From Oceanospirillum maris DSM 6286 (GTDB taxonomy: Bacteria > Pseudomonadota > Gammaproteobacteria > Pseudomonadales > Halomonadaceae): a stretch of DNA of 64,000 nucleotides. Of this stretch, positions 1 to 9,004 are shown piece after piece. The stretch is taken from positions 271,837 through 335,836 of the forward strand of contig NZ_AUGW01000003.1 in assembly GCF_000422865.1 (NCBI RefSeq), given 5' to 3'. Both the position numbers and the translations under genes were made by a program. The notes under the pieces were generated by a model. The model was not told the origin of the DNA and did no database searches. It worked only from the letters and a program-made list of their open reading frames with translations. Position 1 is the first letter of the stretch. Each line of letters opens with the position of its first letter.

Positions 1-2050
1 CACTTTCTGTGCGCAAAAGTCGGCCAACCGCTTGAACCAAGCGTATTGATGCATCCGGCACCGTAATCTGTAAAAAGGGATTCCCGCCTTTGGCTTCAAT
101 CCACTCAGACAGTGTTTTTTCAACAGGATCATCCGGCACAGAAAATGGGATCCGAGTAATCACGACATGGGATAGATACTTTCCAGGTAGGTCAATACCC
201 TCGGCAAAACTGGCCAAACCAAAGATAATACTGCCTTGGCCATCATCAACCCGTGCACGGTGGCGCTCTAACAGCACCATTTTTGTTAAATCATCTTGAA
301 CCAAAATAATATTAAGTAGAGAAGCCGGTAGCTTATCGAGCACATCGCGCATCTGTCGACGGGATGAGAACAGTACCAAGGTGCCTTCCTCTTTTTTAAT
401 TTTTTCCTTAACAAATGTCACAATTTGCAGAGTATGCAATTCACTTTGTGTCGGGTCACAAGCTTCTTCGGGTAACGCCAAAACCCCATTATTTTGAAAA
501 TCAAACGGGCTAGGCACCACCATACAGGCCGCATCTTCAGGCAGTCCGGCGCGGGTTCGAATACGATCAAAACTCCCCAGGGCAGTTAATGTTGCGGAAG
601 ATAACACCGCCGCAAAACAGGGTTGCCATAAATTACGCGCTAAAGTACCTGCTGCACTAATCGGACTGCAGGACACCTCTAGGTCAAGATCCACTTGCTG
701 ATTCTGTAGAGTAATCCAACGGGCAATCGGCATAACGCCTTCTACTTGAGGTGCAGCATACATGCCCCATAATTCCCAAGCAGATACGGCTCGCCCGTGG
801 AGCATGGTAGCCAAGGGCAACCATTGTTCGCTTTCTTCTTTGCCCAGAGCGCTTGCGGCTTCGGGATCAAGGGCATCCTTAAGCTGTTTAACGATAACCT
901 CTAGCTTCTGACATAAACTGGCAAAGCTAATCTTAAGATTCAAAGCACTTTGGGTCAGTGCATCCGGTACGATACCCTTTTCAAAGCGATAAACAGGGCG
1001 AACATCTTTATCCATATTCTCTGGGGAAAAATGCGTTATCTCATGCAGCTGTCGATAACACTCCGCAAGCTCAATCTCTAAGGTATTGAGGATTTCGGGT
1101 AGCTGATTGAGCTGTCGAAGAATAAGCTCATCTCGTCCAAGCTCGGTATTTAAATCGGTGAGTGATTTTTTCAGTAACCGTAACCATTGCAAGGAAGCAT
1201 TGACTCGGAAGCTACCGGCAAAGTGGTCAATCGCCTTATCGGGTAGATGATGACCTTCATCGAAGATATAAATAGTATCCTGAGGATCAGGCAAAACAAC
1301 CCCGCCCCCTAGTGATAAATCCGCTAAGACAAGATCATGGTTAGCAACAATAATATCGGCGCCGTCCAACTCGTTTCTCGCCTTAAAAAAAGCACAGCTA
1401 CTAAAGTTACTGCAACGACGATTGGTACACTGATTATGATCGGTGGTAATGCGCCGCCAAACAGGCTCCTCAAGGGAATCCTTCCAGCTATCTCTATCAC
1501 CTTCCCAGCGACCCGATAAGTACTGCTGAGCCATCTCCTGATAAAGAGCAACCGCTTCTTTGGAGCTTTTATTGCTTTGCAGAAACTCATCAAACAACGA
1601 CATGGTCGCCTGTGCTGCTTGAGGTTCACTGGCTTCTTCTAACGACTGCTCCAAACGGCTTAGACAAAGATAGCGACTACGGCCTTTAGCCAACGCATAT
1701 TTAAAGGATATTTCAGCGTATTTTTGCAGATCAGGTAGGTCTTTAAAGATCAGCTGTTCTTGCAGGGCAACGGTTGCGGTAGAAACCACAATGCGCTTAT
1801 CTCGCGCCTTCGCAACGGGCAGAGCCGCAACAAGATAGGCAAGGGTTTTTCCGGTACCAGTACCCGCTTCAATAGCACAGACATGGGCGGTGCTGGTACG
1901 AACCCCATCGCTTGACGTTTGAATATTACCCAACGTACGGGCAATTTGAGCCACCATAAGCCTCTGCCCCTGTCGCGCTTTAAGCTTACGATTTTTCAGG
2001 AAGGTGGAATAAGCAGACTGAATTTCAGATTTGATGGCGTCGGTTAACAT
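1..2050 (-). CDS. dinG: ATP-dependent DNA helicase DinG, cut by the left edge
   Basis: Superfamily 2, XPD-like iron-sulfur helicase that unwinds DNA 5'-3' and resolves R-loops and replication blocks. The frame stays open from the ATG at 2050 to base 1, giving 683 residues; the E. coli protein is about 716, so only the end is missing. Visible are Walker A EAGTGTGKT (about residues 61-69), four cluster cysteines (about C129, C208, C213, C219, the last three in a CTNRRCSNFSSC stretch), a DEGH box at about 264-267, and the late helicase motifs including VQAVGRLLR near the left edge. It is transcribed leftward with no close partner. The family call is very secure. Confidence 0.95.
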   Translation of the reverse strand, partial: MLTDAIKSEIQSAYSTFLKNRKLKARQGQRLMVAQIARTLGNIQTSSDGVRTSTAHVCAIEAGTGTGKTLAYLVAALPVAKARDKRIVVSTATVALQEQLIFKDLPDLQKYAEISFKYALAKGRSRYLCLSRLEQSLEEASEPQAAQATMSLFDEFLQSNKSSKEAVALYQEMAQQYLSGRWEGDRDSWKDSLEEPVWRRITTDHNQCTNRRCSNFSSCAFFKARNELDGADIIVANHDLVLADLSLGGGVVLPDPQDTIYIFDEGHHLPDKAIDHFAGSFRVNASLQWLRLLKKSLTDLNTELGRDELILRQLNQLPEILNTLEIELAECYRQLHEITHFSPENMDKDVRPVYRFEKGIVPDALTQSALNLKISFASLCQKLEVIVKQLKDALDPEAASALGKEESEQWLPLATMLHGRAVSAWELWGMYAAPQVEGVMPIARWITLQNQQVDLDLEVSCSPISAAGTLARNLWQPCFAAVLSSATLTALGSFDRIRTRAGLPEDAACMVVPSPFDFQNNGVLALPEEACDPTQSELHTLQIVTFVKEKIKKEEGTLVLFSSRRQMRDVLDKLPASLLNIILVQDDLTKMVLLERHRARVDDGQGSIIFGLASFAEGIDLPGKYLSHVVITRIPFSVPDDPVEKTLSEWIEAKGGNPFLQITVPDASIRLVQAVGRLLRTES

Positions 2051-2158
2051 GCAAGCCTCTTTTTATCGGTCTGCAATTTTAACCGAAGCCTGTGTTGGGT
2101 AACAGCACCGTTAAGGTACAAAAATGGAACACACCACAAGGCGCTAGTCATAAAACAC

Positions 2159-2184
2159 AAAAAGCCGGACAAAGCCGGCTTTAG
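2159..2184 (-). terminator. Hairpin terminator behind the 2291-2545 gene
   Basis: An 8-bp stem (AAAGCCGG / CCGGCTTT) with a 6-nt loop. On the minus strand it is followed by a short T run (the A run at 2159-2163). It lies about 110 bp beyond the small gene and between it and dinG. The rest of 2051-2290 shows only degenerate CTATCG-containing repeats and no gene. Confidence 0.5.
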
Positions 2185-2290
2185 GTGATGTCTTTTTTTA
2201 ACAATATATTTGCACCGTATGACGATGAAGGGCTACGTTCTATCGATTCTACCTACTCTATCGCTATAACCTCTGTTCTACCTATCGCTG

Positions 2291-2545
2291 CTATTCTGCC
2301 GCTGCTCTTTCTGAGGTCAGCAAAATAGTTTTAAGGGCTTGAGCATGCTCTGCTGCCGTGTGACCTAAAGAGGTTAAATAGCCTCCATCTTCCTGTGTAA
2401 TTAAGCCCTTATCATACAAACGACACGTTGCAGCAATAATATCTGAATCTGCTTCACCATGAACCTTGATACCCTCTTGCATACTGCTGAGGTTAAATTG
2501 GATCAGTACGTTTATTTCCTGATGCTGCTCTTCCGTTATACGCAT
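2291..2545 (-). CDS. TIGR02647-type small conserved protein
   Basis: An 84-residue soluble protein of unknown function. The core (FNLSSMQEGIKVH, then LYDKGLITQEDGGYLTSLG, then AAEHAQAL) matches my memory of the small family TIGR02647 found in Pseudomonas and relatives; the pattern looks like a compact helical or winged-helix fold. I chose the ATG at 2545 rather than an upstream in-frame ATG at 2581 because AGAGGA sits just before it and family members begin near this point. It is a single gene with its own hairpin downstream. Confidence 0.75.
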   Translation of the reverse strand: MRITEEQHQEINVLIQFNLSSMQEGIKVHGEADSDIIAATCRLYDKGLITQEDGGYLTSLGHTAAEHAQALKTILLTSERAAAE

Positions 2546-2726
2546 AATGCGATCCTCTTTTATTGTTCTAACGATGCCCATTTACAGCAAGCATCCTCTT
2601 TGATATCAGGATATCTACTACCGTTACTGTATCAAGTTTTTTTGCTGAGCGTTACCACTATTCTTGCTTATATTTTTACTTGGATGTGGATTCAAATAGC
2701 CACTTAACATGCTGAAAGCACAGACA

Positions 2727-2762
2727 TAAAAAAACCGATACGAGAAATCGCATCGGTTTTTT
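2727..2762. terminator. Bidirectional intrinsic terminator
   Basis: AAAAACCGAT and ATCGGTTTTT arms with an inner CGA/TCG continuation and a small loop, flanked by A runs on one side and T runs on the other. It lies 68 bp past the rhlB stop and would end rhlB transcription on the minus strand. Confidence 0.75.
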
Positions 2763-2829
2763 ATTTTTCGGATCAGGCAGGTCAAATCTAGAAGACACCC
2801 GCTCCGATTATCACCATCATTAACGGATA

Positions 2830-4299
2830 TTATTGTTTGTTATCAACTAAGTTGTTATCAATTAAGCTTATATCAGGTTGTTGGCTTTCAATTTTCTTAC
2901 CGATAAATTCTTCAATATCCGGTAGAACAAAAGCATCTTCTTCGCCAATAAAGCTGATAGAAACCCCCAGAGAACCCGCACGACCGGTACGACCGATGCG
3001 GTGTACGTAATCTTCTGGGTCATCCGGCAGTGTAAAATTCACCACATGGCTAACATCGTCAATATGGATACCACGTCCTGCCACATCAGTTGCAACCAAA
3101 ACCTGGATTGACCCATCGCGGAAATTCTCAAGTGTGGAGATCCGTTTACGTTGCTCGACTTCACCGGACAGCATCGCAACACGAATACCCGCTCGCTTCA
3201 ATTGATCGCAAAGTACGCGGACACGATCTCGGCGGTTAGCAAAAACGATAACCCGATCCCAGCCTTCTTTGCGCATTAAACTGATCAGCAGTTTCTCTTT
3301 ATCAGAATCTGCGACGATATAGGCGTGTTGCTCTACATTAACGTTGGTCTGCTCTTCCGACTCAATTTCAATACGTGCAGGCTCATAAGTCCACATCGCC
3401 GCAAGGTTTTCAACATCCTGCGGATAGGTGGCGCTAAACAGGAAAGTCTGACGCTCTTCTTTCTTCGGTGTTGCACGAATAATACGCTTCACATCAGGAA
3501 TAAAGCCCATGCTTAGCATACGATCAGCTTCATCTAAAACAAGAATCTCAACTTCACGTAGGTCTAAATCACGCTTCTGGTGAAAATCAAGCAAACGACC
3601 CGGTGTCGCCACCATAATATCAATCTGGCCTTTTAACTGATCACGCTGTCTTTGGTAATCTATACCGCCCACAATCGCGACCACGTTAAAACCACAATGC
3701 TTGTTCAACTGATGAGCATCTTTGGCGATCTGCATAACCAGCTCACGGGTTGGCGCGATAATCAGCGCCCGTGGTGCGCCATTTTTCTGTAGTCCTGGGC
3801 CTTCTTCTTCAAGGAAGTAGCTCAAGATGCTAATCAAGAAAGCGGCTGTTTTTCCGGTACCCGTTTGCGCTTTACCGATAAGATCTTTACCCAGCAGGGT
3901 ATGTTCCATGGATTGAGATTGAATGGGCGTACAATACTCAAAGCCGGAATCTTGGATCGAGCGCATTAACGGCAGTGGTAAATCAAAATCATGAAAACGA
4001 CTCTGACCTTCAACTTCCGGTACAACAAACTGAGATAGATCCCACGTTTCTTGTGCCTGGGTCTTTTGCGTATGAGCCTCTTGCGCGCGGGAGCCTTGTT
4101 TCTTAAAAGGCTGTCGACGACGGCGCTTATGGCTGCGCTTGGCGCTATTGGATGGTTTGCTGTTTGTTTCGTTACGTTGCTTATCGTTAATCTGTTCTGA
4201 TGTATTCTGAGTTTCTGATGGGTTTGACACGGGTTTTTCTACTCCTGAAGCCCTGAACGCATCAGGGCTTGTCATTAATCTGTTCGCCGTTAGCCGCAT
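2830..4299 (-). CDS. rhlB: DEAD-box ATP-dependent RNA helicase RhlB
   Basis: RNA helicase that unwinds structured RNA and, in gammaproteobacteria, can work with RNase E. All motifs are present: Q motif ([10 protein letters not shown]), [24 protein letters not shown], and the C-terminal [11 protein letters not shown] and [11 protein letters not shown] basic, Arg/Lys-rich low-complexity N-terminus of about 80 residues precedes the core. The AAFLISI and GRGIHID stretches resemble Pseudomonas RhlB as I remember it more than RhlE or SrmB. The start is uncertain: neither the ATG at 4299 nor the in-frame ATG at 4275 has a strong ribosome binding site. Its possible partner gene rne lies 33 kb away in this window. 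Confidence 0.85.
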   Translation of the reverse strand: MRLTANRLMTSPDAFRASGVEKPVSNPSETQNTSEQINDKQRNETNSKPSNSAKRSHKRRRRQPFKKQGSRAQEAHTQKTQAQETWDLSQFVVPEVEGQSRFHDFDLPLPLMRSIQDSGFEYCTPIQSQSMEHTLLGKDLIGKAQTGTGKTAAFLISILSYFLEEEGPGLQKNGAPRALIIAPTRELVMQIAKDAHQLNKHCGFNVVAIVGGIDYQRQRDQLKGQIDIMVATPGRLLDFHQKRDLDLREVEILVLDEADRMLSMGFIPDVKRIIRATPKKEERQTFLFSATYPQDVENLAAMWTYEPARIEIESEEQTNVNVEQHAYIVADSDKEKLLISLMRKEGWDRVIVFANRRDRVRVLCDQLKRAGIRVAMLSGEVEQRKRISTLENFRDGSIQVLVATDVAGRGIHIDDVSHVVNFTLPDDPEDYVHRIGRTGRAGSLGVSISFIGEEDAFVLPDIEEFIGKKIESQQPDISLIDNNLVDNKQ

Positions 4300-4430
4300 T
4301 GTCTCAGGTTTTAAGCTTCAACACAGTTTTTTCTGCAAAAAACGTCAAACAAGCGCCGGTTATAGAATGTATAGAATGAATGACACATCAAATGCTGTCG
4401 CACGTTCAAGTGAAACCCTTAATGGTCTTT

Positions 4431-5942
4431 TCAATGGTTTTCAGTGCTTTTACACAAAGGGATATAGTTCCCAGGGTATAGCGTCGCTAGGTTTTCTGAC
4501 AAACCGGAAGCTGTTACCAAATGAGCATGGTGACGGCGCAGTTCACGGGGTTCACGGGCACCACAGGAATGAGCAATAACGCCCACTTCTGAAATAAGAT
4601 GCTGATGATAACTGGCTACTCGAACCGATTTATCTTTCGGGTTTAACCCTTCCTGCAGATCGGGGTCATGAGTTGTTACACCGGAAGGACACGTATTTTT
4701 ATTACACTGCAACGCCTGAATACAACCTAAGGCAAACATAAAGCCCCGAGCGGTGACTGTAAAGTCAGCGCCTACGGCAATTGCCCAAGCCACGTCAGTC
4801 GGGTTAATTAGCTTACCCGAAGCGATGACTCGCACACGATCACGCAGATGGAACGCTTTTAGCATATCAATCACTAAAGGCAAACTTTCCTTCAGAGATA
4901 AGCCAACACTATCCATTAATGGCATAGGAGCTGCACCCGTCCCGCCTTCCGCGCCATCAATGGTGAGAAAATCTGGAGCACTTTCTTCACCTCGATGATT
5001 AATCTCGGTAAAAAGATCGTCAAGCCAAGCGTGACTGCCAAGTACAAACTTTATTCCAACGGGTTTACCCGTAACACGGCGGACACGATCTATCATATCC
5101 AATAGATCTTGAGGGCTGTTAATATCAGGATGACGGTTAGGACTAATAGAGTCCTCTCCCGTTGGAATCCCACGAATACTGGCAATTTCAGCGGTTACTT
5201 TTTCACCGGGTAAAATACCTCCTTTGCCCGGCTTGGCACCTTGGCTAAGCTTTATTTCAAACATGCGTACTTGTTCAATAGCAGCCATTTTTTTCAGCTT
5301 TTCATCGCTAAGCTGTCCGTGTTCGTCCCGAACACCATATTTTGCCGTACCAATTTGGGAGATAATATCGCAACCACCAGATAGGTGATAAGGCGACAGT
5401 CCACCCTCACCTGTATTCATCCAGCAACCAGCCATTTTAGCGCCAGCAGACAAGGCCTCCACCGCAGGGCGAGACAAAGCACCATAGCTCATACCGGAAA
5501 TATTGATAATAGACTTGGCATAAAATGGCTGATCAGCGTAGGGGCCGACAATTAACGGCGGAGATTCTACAGCATCCTCTTTTAATGTGGGATACGGTGT
5601 ATTCAAAAAGATAACAGCACCCGGCTTATGAATATCTCGACTGGAGCCAAAAGCAACGGTGTTATCAACATTTTTAGCCGCACGATAGGCCCAGCTTCGC
5701 TGCGCACGGTTAAACGGTAATTCTTCTCGATCCATCGCAAAAAAGTATTGGCGAAAAAACTCACCAAGATATTCAAAGAAATAACGAAAGCGGCCCAACA
5801 CAGGAAAATTACGACGTATCGTATGCTGAGTCTGATGCTTATCAACGTAATACATAATCCCTACAGTAATAGCCCCTGCTAACAGCAATAGACCTAAACC
5901 GACAACCACAATATCTAAAATCAAAAGTGCGAACTGATCCAT
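4431..5942 (-). CDS. FMN-binding glutamate synthase-family protein, membrane anchored
   Basis: 503 residues related to the central FMN/3Fe-4S synthase domain of glutamate synthase, without the glutaminase and NADPH parts. Residues about 5-30 form a hydrophobic membrane segment; then come the (beta-alpha)8 features GEGGLSPYH, KLSQGAKPGKGG, DGAEGGTGAAP and a cysteine cluster CNKNTCPSGV near residue 408 that should bind an Fe-S cluster. AAGGAG stands 6 bases before the ATG, so the start is good. Members of this family are usually annotated as glutamate synthase domain 2 proteins; the substrate is not known. It is a lone gene pointing away from the imelysin cluster. Confidence 0.85.
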   Translation of the reverse strand: MDQFALLILDIVVVGLGLLLLAGAITVGIMYYVDKHQTQHTIRRNFPVLGRFRYFFEYLGEFFRQYFFAMDREELPFNRAQRSWAYRAAKNVDNTVAFGSSRDIHKPGAVIFLNTPYPTLKEDAVESPPLIVGPYADQPFYAKSIINISGMSYGALSRPAVEALSAGAKMAGCWMNTGEGGLSPYHLSGGCDIISQIGTAKYGVRDEHGQLSDEKLKKMAAIEQVRMFEIKLSQGAKPGKGGILPGEKVTAEIASIRGIPTGEDSISPNRHPDINSPQDLLDMIDRVRRVTGKPVGIKFVLGSHAWLDDLFTEINHRGEESAPDFLTIDGAEGGTGAAPMPLMDSVGLSLKESLPLVIDMLKAFHLRDRVRVIASGKLINPTDVAWAIAVGADFTVTARGFMFALGCIQALQCNKNTCPSGVTTHDPDLQEGLNPKDKSVRVASYHQHLISEVGVIAHSCGAREPRELRRHHAHLVTASGLSENLATLYPGNYIPLCKSTENH

Positions 5943-6088
5943 GGGAACTCCTTTATTCCTGATCTTCTGATTATACCTTATTTTTAGCTTCGCCTCCGCT
6001 CTAAGAGTGGGAGTTTATGCACCCTATTACTAAATCATGGGGACATGTTTCCGGTGTTTTAATAGCTTACTTTAATAACAAAGCTATT

Positions 6089-6107
6089 GATAATCCTTCT
6101 CATTTAT
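6089..6107 (+). promoter_or_regulatory. Candidate Fur box upstream of the imelysin cluster
   Basis: The 19-bp sequence GATAATCCTTCTCATTTAT agrees at 13 positions with the classical Fur consensus GATAATGATAATCATTATC, including the full GATAAT and TCATT halves. It is 72 bp before the imelysin ATG, a reasonable operator distance. This is judged by eye; binding is inferred. Confidence 0.5.
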
Positions 6108-6130
6108 ATTCTAATAAGAGCAACTCAAAC

Positions 6131-6170
6131 TTATTTCTTACAAGTTATAGTTATTTCTCACAAGCTATAG
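6131..6170 (+). repeat. Adjacent 20-bp tandem duplication
   Basis: Two head-to-tail 20-bp units (6131-6150 and 6151-6170) differ at two positions. They lie between the Fur-box candidate and the imelysin start, in what should be the 5' leader. Confidence 0.9.
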
Positions 6171-6178
6171 GATCTCAC

Positions 6179-7456
6179 ATGAAAAAAAGAACTCTGACAC
6201 TGGCTATCGCCCTCGCCGCCGGTATCTCTGGCTGCAGCTTAATGCCTAGCGCCCAAGACAACACAACGGCTGAGCAAAAGGTTGTCAAAACCTATACCGA
6301 TATCGCCTACGCAACCTTTGATGATGCTTACATTACAGCGCTTGAACTGCAAAAGTCAGTTGATCTTTTCCTAGCGAATCCTAGTGCTGAGGGTCTTGAA
6401 CAGCTTAAATCTCAGTGGAAAATAGCCCGCGCACCTTACCAGCAAAGTGAAGTTTTCCGTTTCGGCAACGCCATTGTTGATGACTGGGAAGGTCAACTCA
6501 ATGCTTGGCCGCTGGATGAAGGCCTCATCGACTATGTTGATGGCAGTTATTATCAGCATGAACTGGGTAACCCAGGTGCAGAGCTGAATATTATTGCCAA
6601 CAGCAAGGTTCAAGTGGGTTCTGAAACCGTTAGCTTTGCTGAAATCACCCCAGAGAAACTGGCCAATATTAATGAGCTGGGTGGTTCAGAGGCAAATGTT
6701 GCAACAGGCTACCATGCCATTGAGTTTCTACTTTGGGGCCAAGATCTAAACGGCACCCGTTCTGGTGCAGGTGAACGCCCTTACACGGATTACGTTCAAG
6801 GCGGTGATTGCACTGGCGGCAACTGTGATCGTCGTGGCATGTACCTAAAAGCAGCCGCAGACCTACTTGTTGCCGATCTAGACTGGATGCGTAACCAGTG
6901 GGCTGCAGGCCAATCAGATAACTATCGCGCAACTCTTCTGGCGGAATCAGCGGAGCAGGGATTGCGTAAAATGCTCTACGGTATGGGCAGCCTTTCTTTG
7001 GGTGAGCTTGCTGGGGAGCGCATTAAAGTATCCATGGAAGCCAACTCAACAGAAGATGAGCATGACTGCTTCTCTGATAATACGCATTACTCTCACTATT
7101 ACGATGCTAAAGGCATTCAGAACATCTACCTGGGTGAGTACACGCGAATTGATGGTTCTAAAGTCAACGGCACAAGCTTAAGTGATCTTGTCAAAGCAAA
7201 AAATGCAACGCTGGACAGCAATGTGCGCCAGCAATTTGCCACGACAGATAAAACCCTACAAGAGCTGGTTGATTTAGCAGAAGGCCCACAGCAGATCAAA
7301 TTCGATATGCTGATCGCCCCAGGCAACAAACAAGGCGTGGATCTACTAACACGCTCAATAGGTACGCTGGTAGAGCAAACTCGATATATCGAGCAAGTGG
7401 CAGCAACACTTAAAGTTGATGCACTTAACCCTGACACAGCTGACCATGAGTTTTAA
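6179..7456 (+). CDS. Imelysin-family (M75) iron-regulated lipoprotein
   Basis: A 425-residue envelope lipoprotein. The start is the ATG at 6179, not the upstream ATG at 6017: it is followed by a lipoprotein signal (KKRTLTLAIALAAG, lipobox ISGC) and preceded by AGGA. The imelysin GxHxxE signature is seen as GYHAIEFLLWG near residue 180, and the C-terminal half repeats the helical imelysin pattern. Relatives include IcmP of Pseudomonas and iron-regulated IrpA proteins; a role in surface iron binding or uptake is suspected, and peptidase activity is doubtful. It leads a four-gene plus-strand cluster and has a likely Fur box. Confidence 0.9.
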   Translation: MKKRTLTLAIALAAGISGCSLMPSAQDNTTAEQKVVKTYTDIAYATFDDAYITALELQKSVDLFLANPSAEGLEQLKSQWKIARAPYQQSEVFRFGNAIVDDWEGQLNAWPLDEGLIDYVDGSYYQHELGNPGAELNIIANSKVQVGSETVSFAEITPEKLANINELGGSEANVATGYHAIEFLLWGQDLNGTRSGAGERPYTDYVQGGDCTGGNCDRRGMYLKAAADLLVADLDWMRNQWAAGQSDNYRATLLAESAEQGLRKMLYGMGSLSLGELAGERIKVSMEANSTEDEHDCFSDNTHYSHYYDAKGIQNIYLGEYTRIDGSKVNGTSLSDLVKAKNATLDSNVRQQFATTDKTLQELVDLAEGPQQIKFDMLIAPGNKQGVDLLTRSIGTLVEQTRYIEQVAATLKVDALNPDTADHEF

Positions 7457-7486
7457 TTTATGATTTAGGGCTAGAAACCCAGCATT

Positions 7487-7509
7487 AACGGCCCTTAGGG
7501 GTCGTTTTT
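7487..7509 (+). terminator. Intrinsic terminator or attenuator inside the imelysin cluster
   Basis: AACGGCCCT / AGGGGTCGTT stem (one G-T wobble) with a very short loop, followed by TTTTT at 7505-7509. It is placed between the first imelysin gene and the di-heme gene, so it may lower expression of the three downstream genes relative to the lipoprotein. Confidence 0.55.
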
Positions 7510-7531
7510 GCGTTATAGAGACCGGAAAAAG

Positions 7532-9004
7532 ATGATGCAGATCAAGAAATCAGACCTGTCACAAGCAGGCACAGCTCAGACAAAAACCTTAAAAAAATCT
7601 TTCGTTATGGCAACGCTCTTGGCAAGCGCAGCACTAACACTGAGCAACCCTTTATACGCCGACCCAAACCCTAGGCTAGGTGGTAAAACCAGCGTTATTC
7701 AAAGTGATCGCAATGCTTACTCAAGACCTGCGGCTAACTTATCACCGTTACGCCAGCTTGATTTCAAAGTGGGTAATAGTTTTTTCAAAGCGCCTTGGGT
7801 GATGGCTCCATCAAGCACCATTGCACGAGACGGCTTAGGGCCGTTGATGAACACAAATGCCTGTCAAAATTGCCACTTAAAAGATGGCCGTGGCCATGTA
7901 CCGGATTACAACCCAGAACGTGCAGCCCTAACCAATCCCGCTGTTAGTCTATTCTTACGTATCAGTCGTCCTGCAAAAACCGAAGCGGAACATCAGCAAC
8001 AAGCAAAGTTTGGCCCTCTGCCTGATCCCGTTTATGGCGACCAACTACAGAACCTAGCGACCACCCGCATCACACCAGAAGGTGAGATGCAGCTTAAATA
8101 CACCGACAGAACCATGACCTACCCCGACGGCTCTCAAGCAGAGCTTCGCGTACCTCATTACAAAATGATCAATGCCGCTTATGGCGCACCCGTTGAAGGC
8201 TTACAAACCTCGCCGCGTATCGCCCCAGTAATGATCGGCCTTGGTTTGTTAGAGATGATTCCAGAAGCCGATATTCTGGCCCAAGCAGACCCAGATGATA
8301 ACAACCAGGATGGCATCTCCGGTAAACCCAATTACGTCTGGAACATTGAACAACAAGCAACGACTTTGGGTCGTTTTGGCTGGAAAGCAGGACAGCCCAG
8401 TCTAAAACAGCAAAACTCTGGCGCTTTTGCTGGTGACATGGGGTTAACAACATCCCTGCATACCCAAACGGACTGTCGTAGTGCTCAGCCCTGCTCAGAA
8501 AGTGCCTCCGGTGGCACGCCAGAAGTCTCTGAAAAAACCCTTAACCATGTAACCTTTTACACCCGTCACTTAGCCGTACCGGTTCAGCGCAACCATCGCT
8601 CACCAGAGGTCAAAGCGGGCTATCAGCTGTTTAATCAATCAGGCTGTAACCAATGCCATATTGAGAACTGGAAAACAGGCCGTGCCGCCGACCGTCCAGA
8701 GCTATCCAACCAAGCTATTCGCCCCTTTACCGACCTGCTACTGCACGACATGGGCCCAGGTTTGGCGGATAATCGCCCAGAATATCTAGCCAATGGCCAA
8801 GAATGGCGTACAGCACCGCTATGGGGTGTTAGTTTAAATAAAGTAGTTACAGGGCAAGAAAATTATCTGCATGATGGCCGTGCAAGAACACTAGAAGAAG
8901 CGATATTATGGCACGATGGTGAAGCCGCCACAGCGCGTAGCCATTTTATGAATCTTCCATCAGACCAGCGCCAACAACTGATTCAGTTTCTGGAGTCACT
9001 CTAA
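7532..9004 (+). CDS. Di-heme oxidoreductase-like c-type cytochrome (DHO family)
   Basis: A 490-residue periplasmic protein with a signal peptide (hydrophobic stretch VMATLLASAALTL ending near LYADP) and two covalent heme sites, CQNCH near residue 112 and CNQCH near residue 372. This matches the putative thiol oxidoreductase / DHO family (PF06537) that accompanies imelysins. The annotated frame opens with a TTG at 7508, but ATG at 7532 (or 7535) with GGAAAAAG upstream is more natural. It may supply redox chemistry, for example Fe(II)/Fe(III) interconversion, to the cluster; this is inference. Its stop touches the next ATG (TAAATG). Confidence 0.85.
   Translation: MMQIKKSDLSQAGTAQTKTLKKSFVMATLLASAALTLSNPLYADPNPRLGGKTSVIQSDRNAYSRPAANLSPLRQLDFKVGNSFFKAPWVMAPSSTIARDGLGPLMNTNACQNCHLKDGRGHVPDYNPERAALTNPAVSLFLRISRPAKTEAEHQQQAKFGPLPDPVYGDQLQNLATTRITPEGEMQLKYTDRTMTYPDGSQAELRVPHYKMINAAYGAPVEGLQTSPRIAPVMIGLGLLEMIPEADILAQADPDDNNQDGISGKPNYVWNIEQQATTLGRFGWKAGQPSLKQQNSGAFAGDMGLTTSLHTQTDCRSAQPCSESASGGTPEVSEKTLNHVTFYTRHLAVPVQRNHRSPEVKAGYQLFNQSGCNQCHIENWKTGRAADRPELSNQAIRPFTDLLLHDMGPGLADNRPEYLANGQEWRTAPLWGVSLNKVVTGQENYLHDGRARTLEEAILWHDGEAATARSHFMNLPSDQRQQLIQFLESL

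Noticed and set aside
2459..2707. Plus-strand frame with a hydrophobic tail opposite the TIGR02647 gene
   Set aside because: Antisense to a recognised conserved protein and without a ribosome site.
6017..6178. N-terminal extension of the imelysin from ATG 6017
   Set aside because: It would place 54 residues before a perfect lipoprotein signal and would translate through the Fur box and the tandem duplication.
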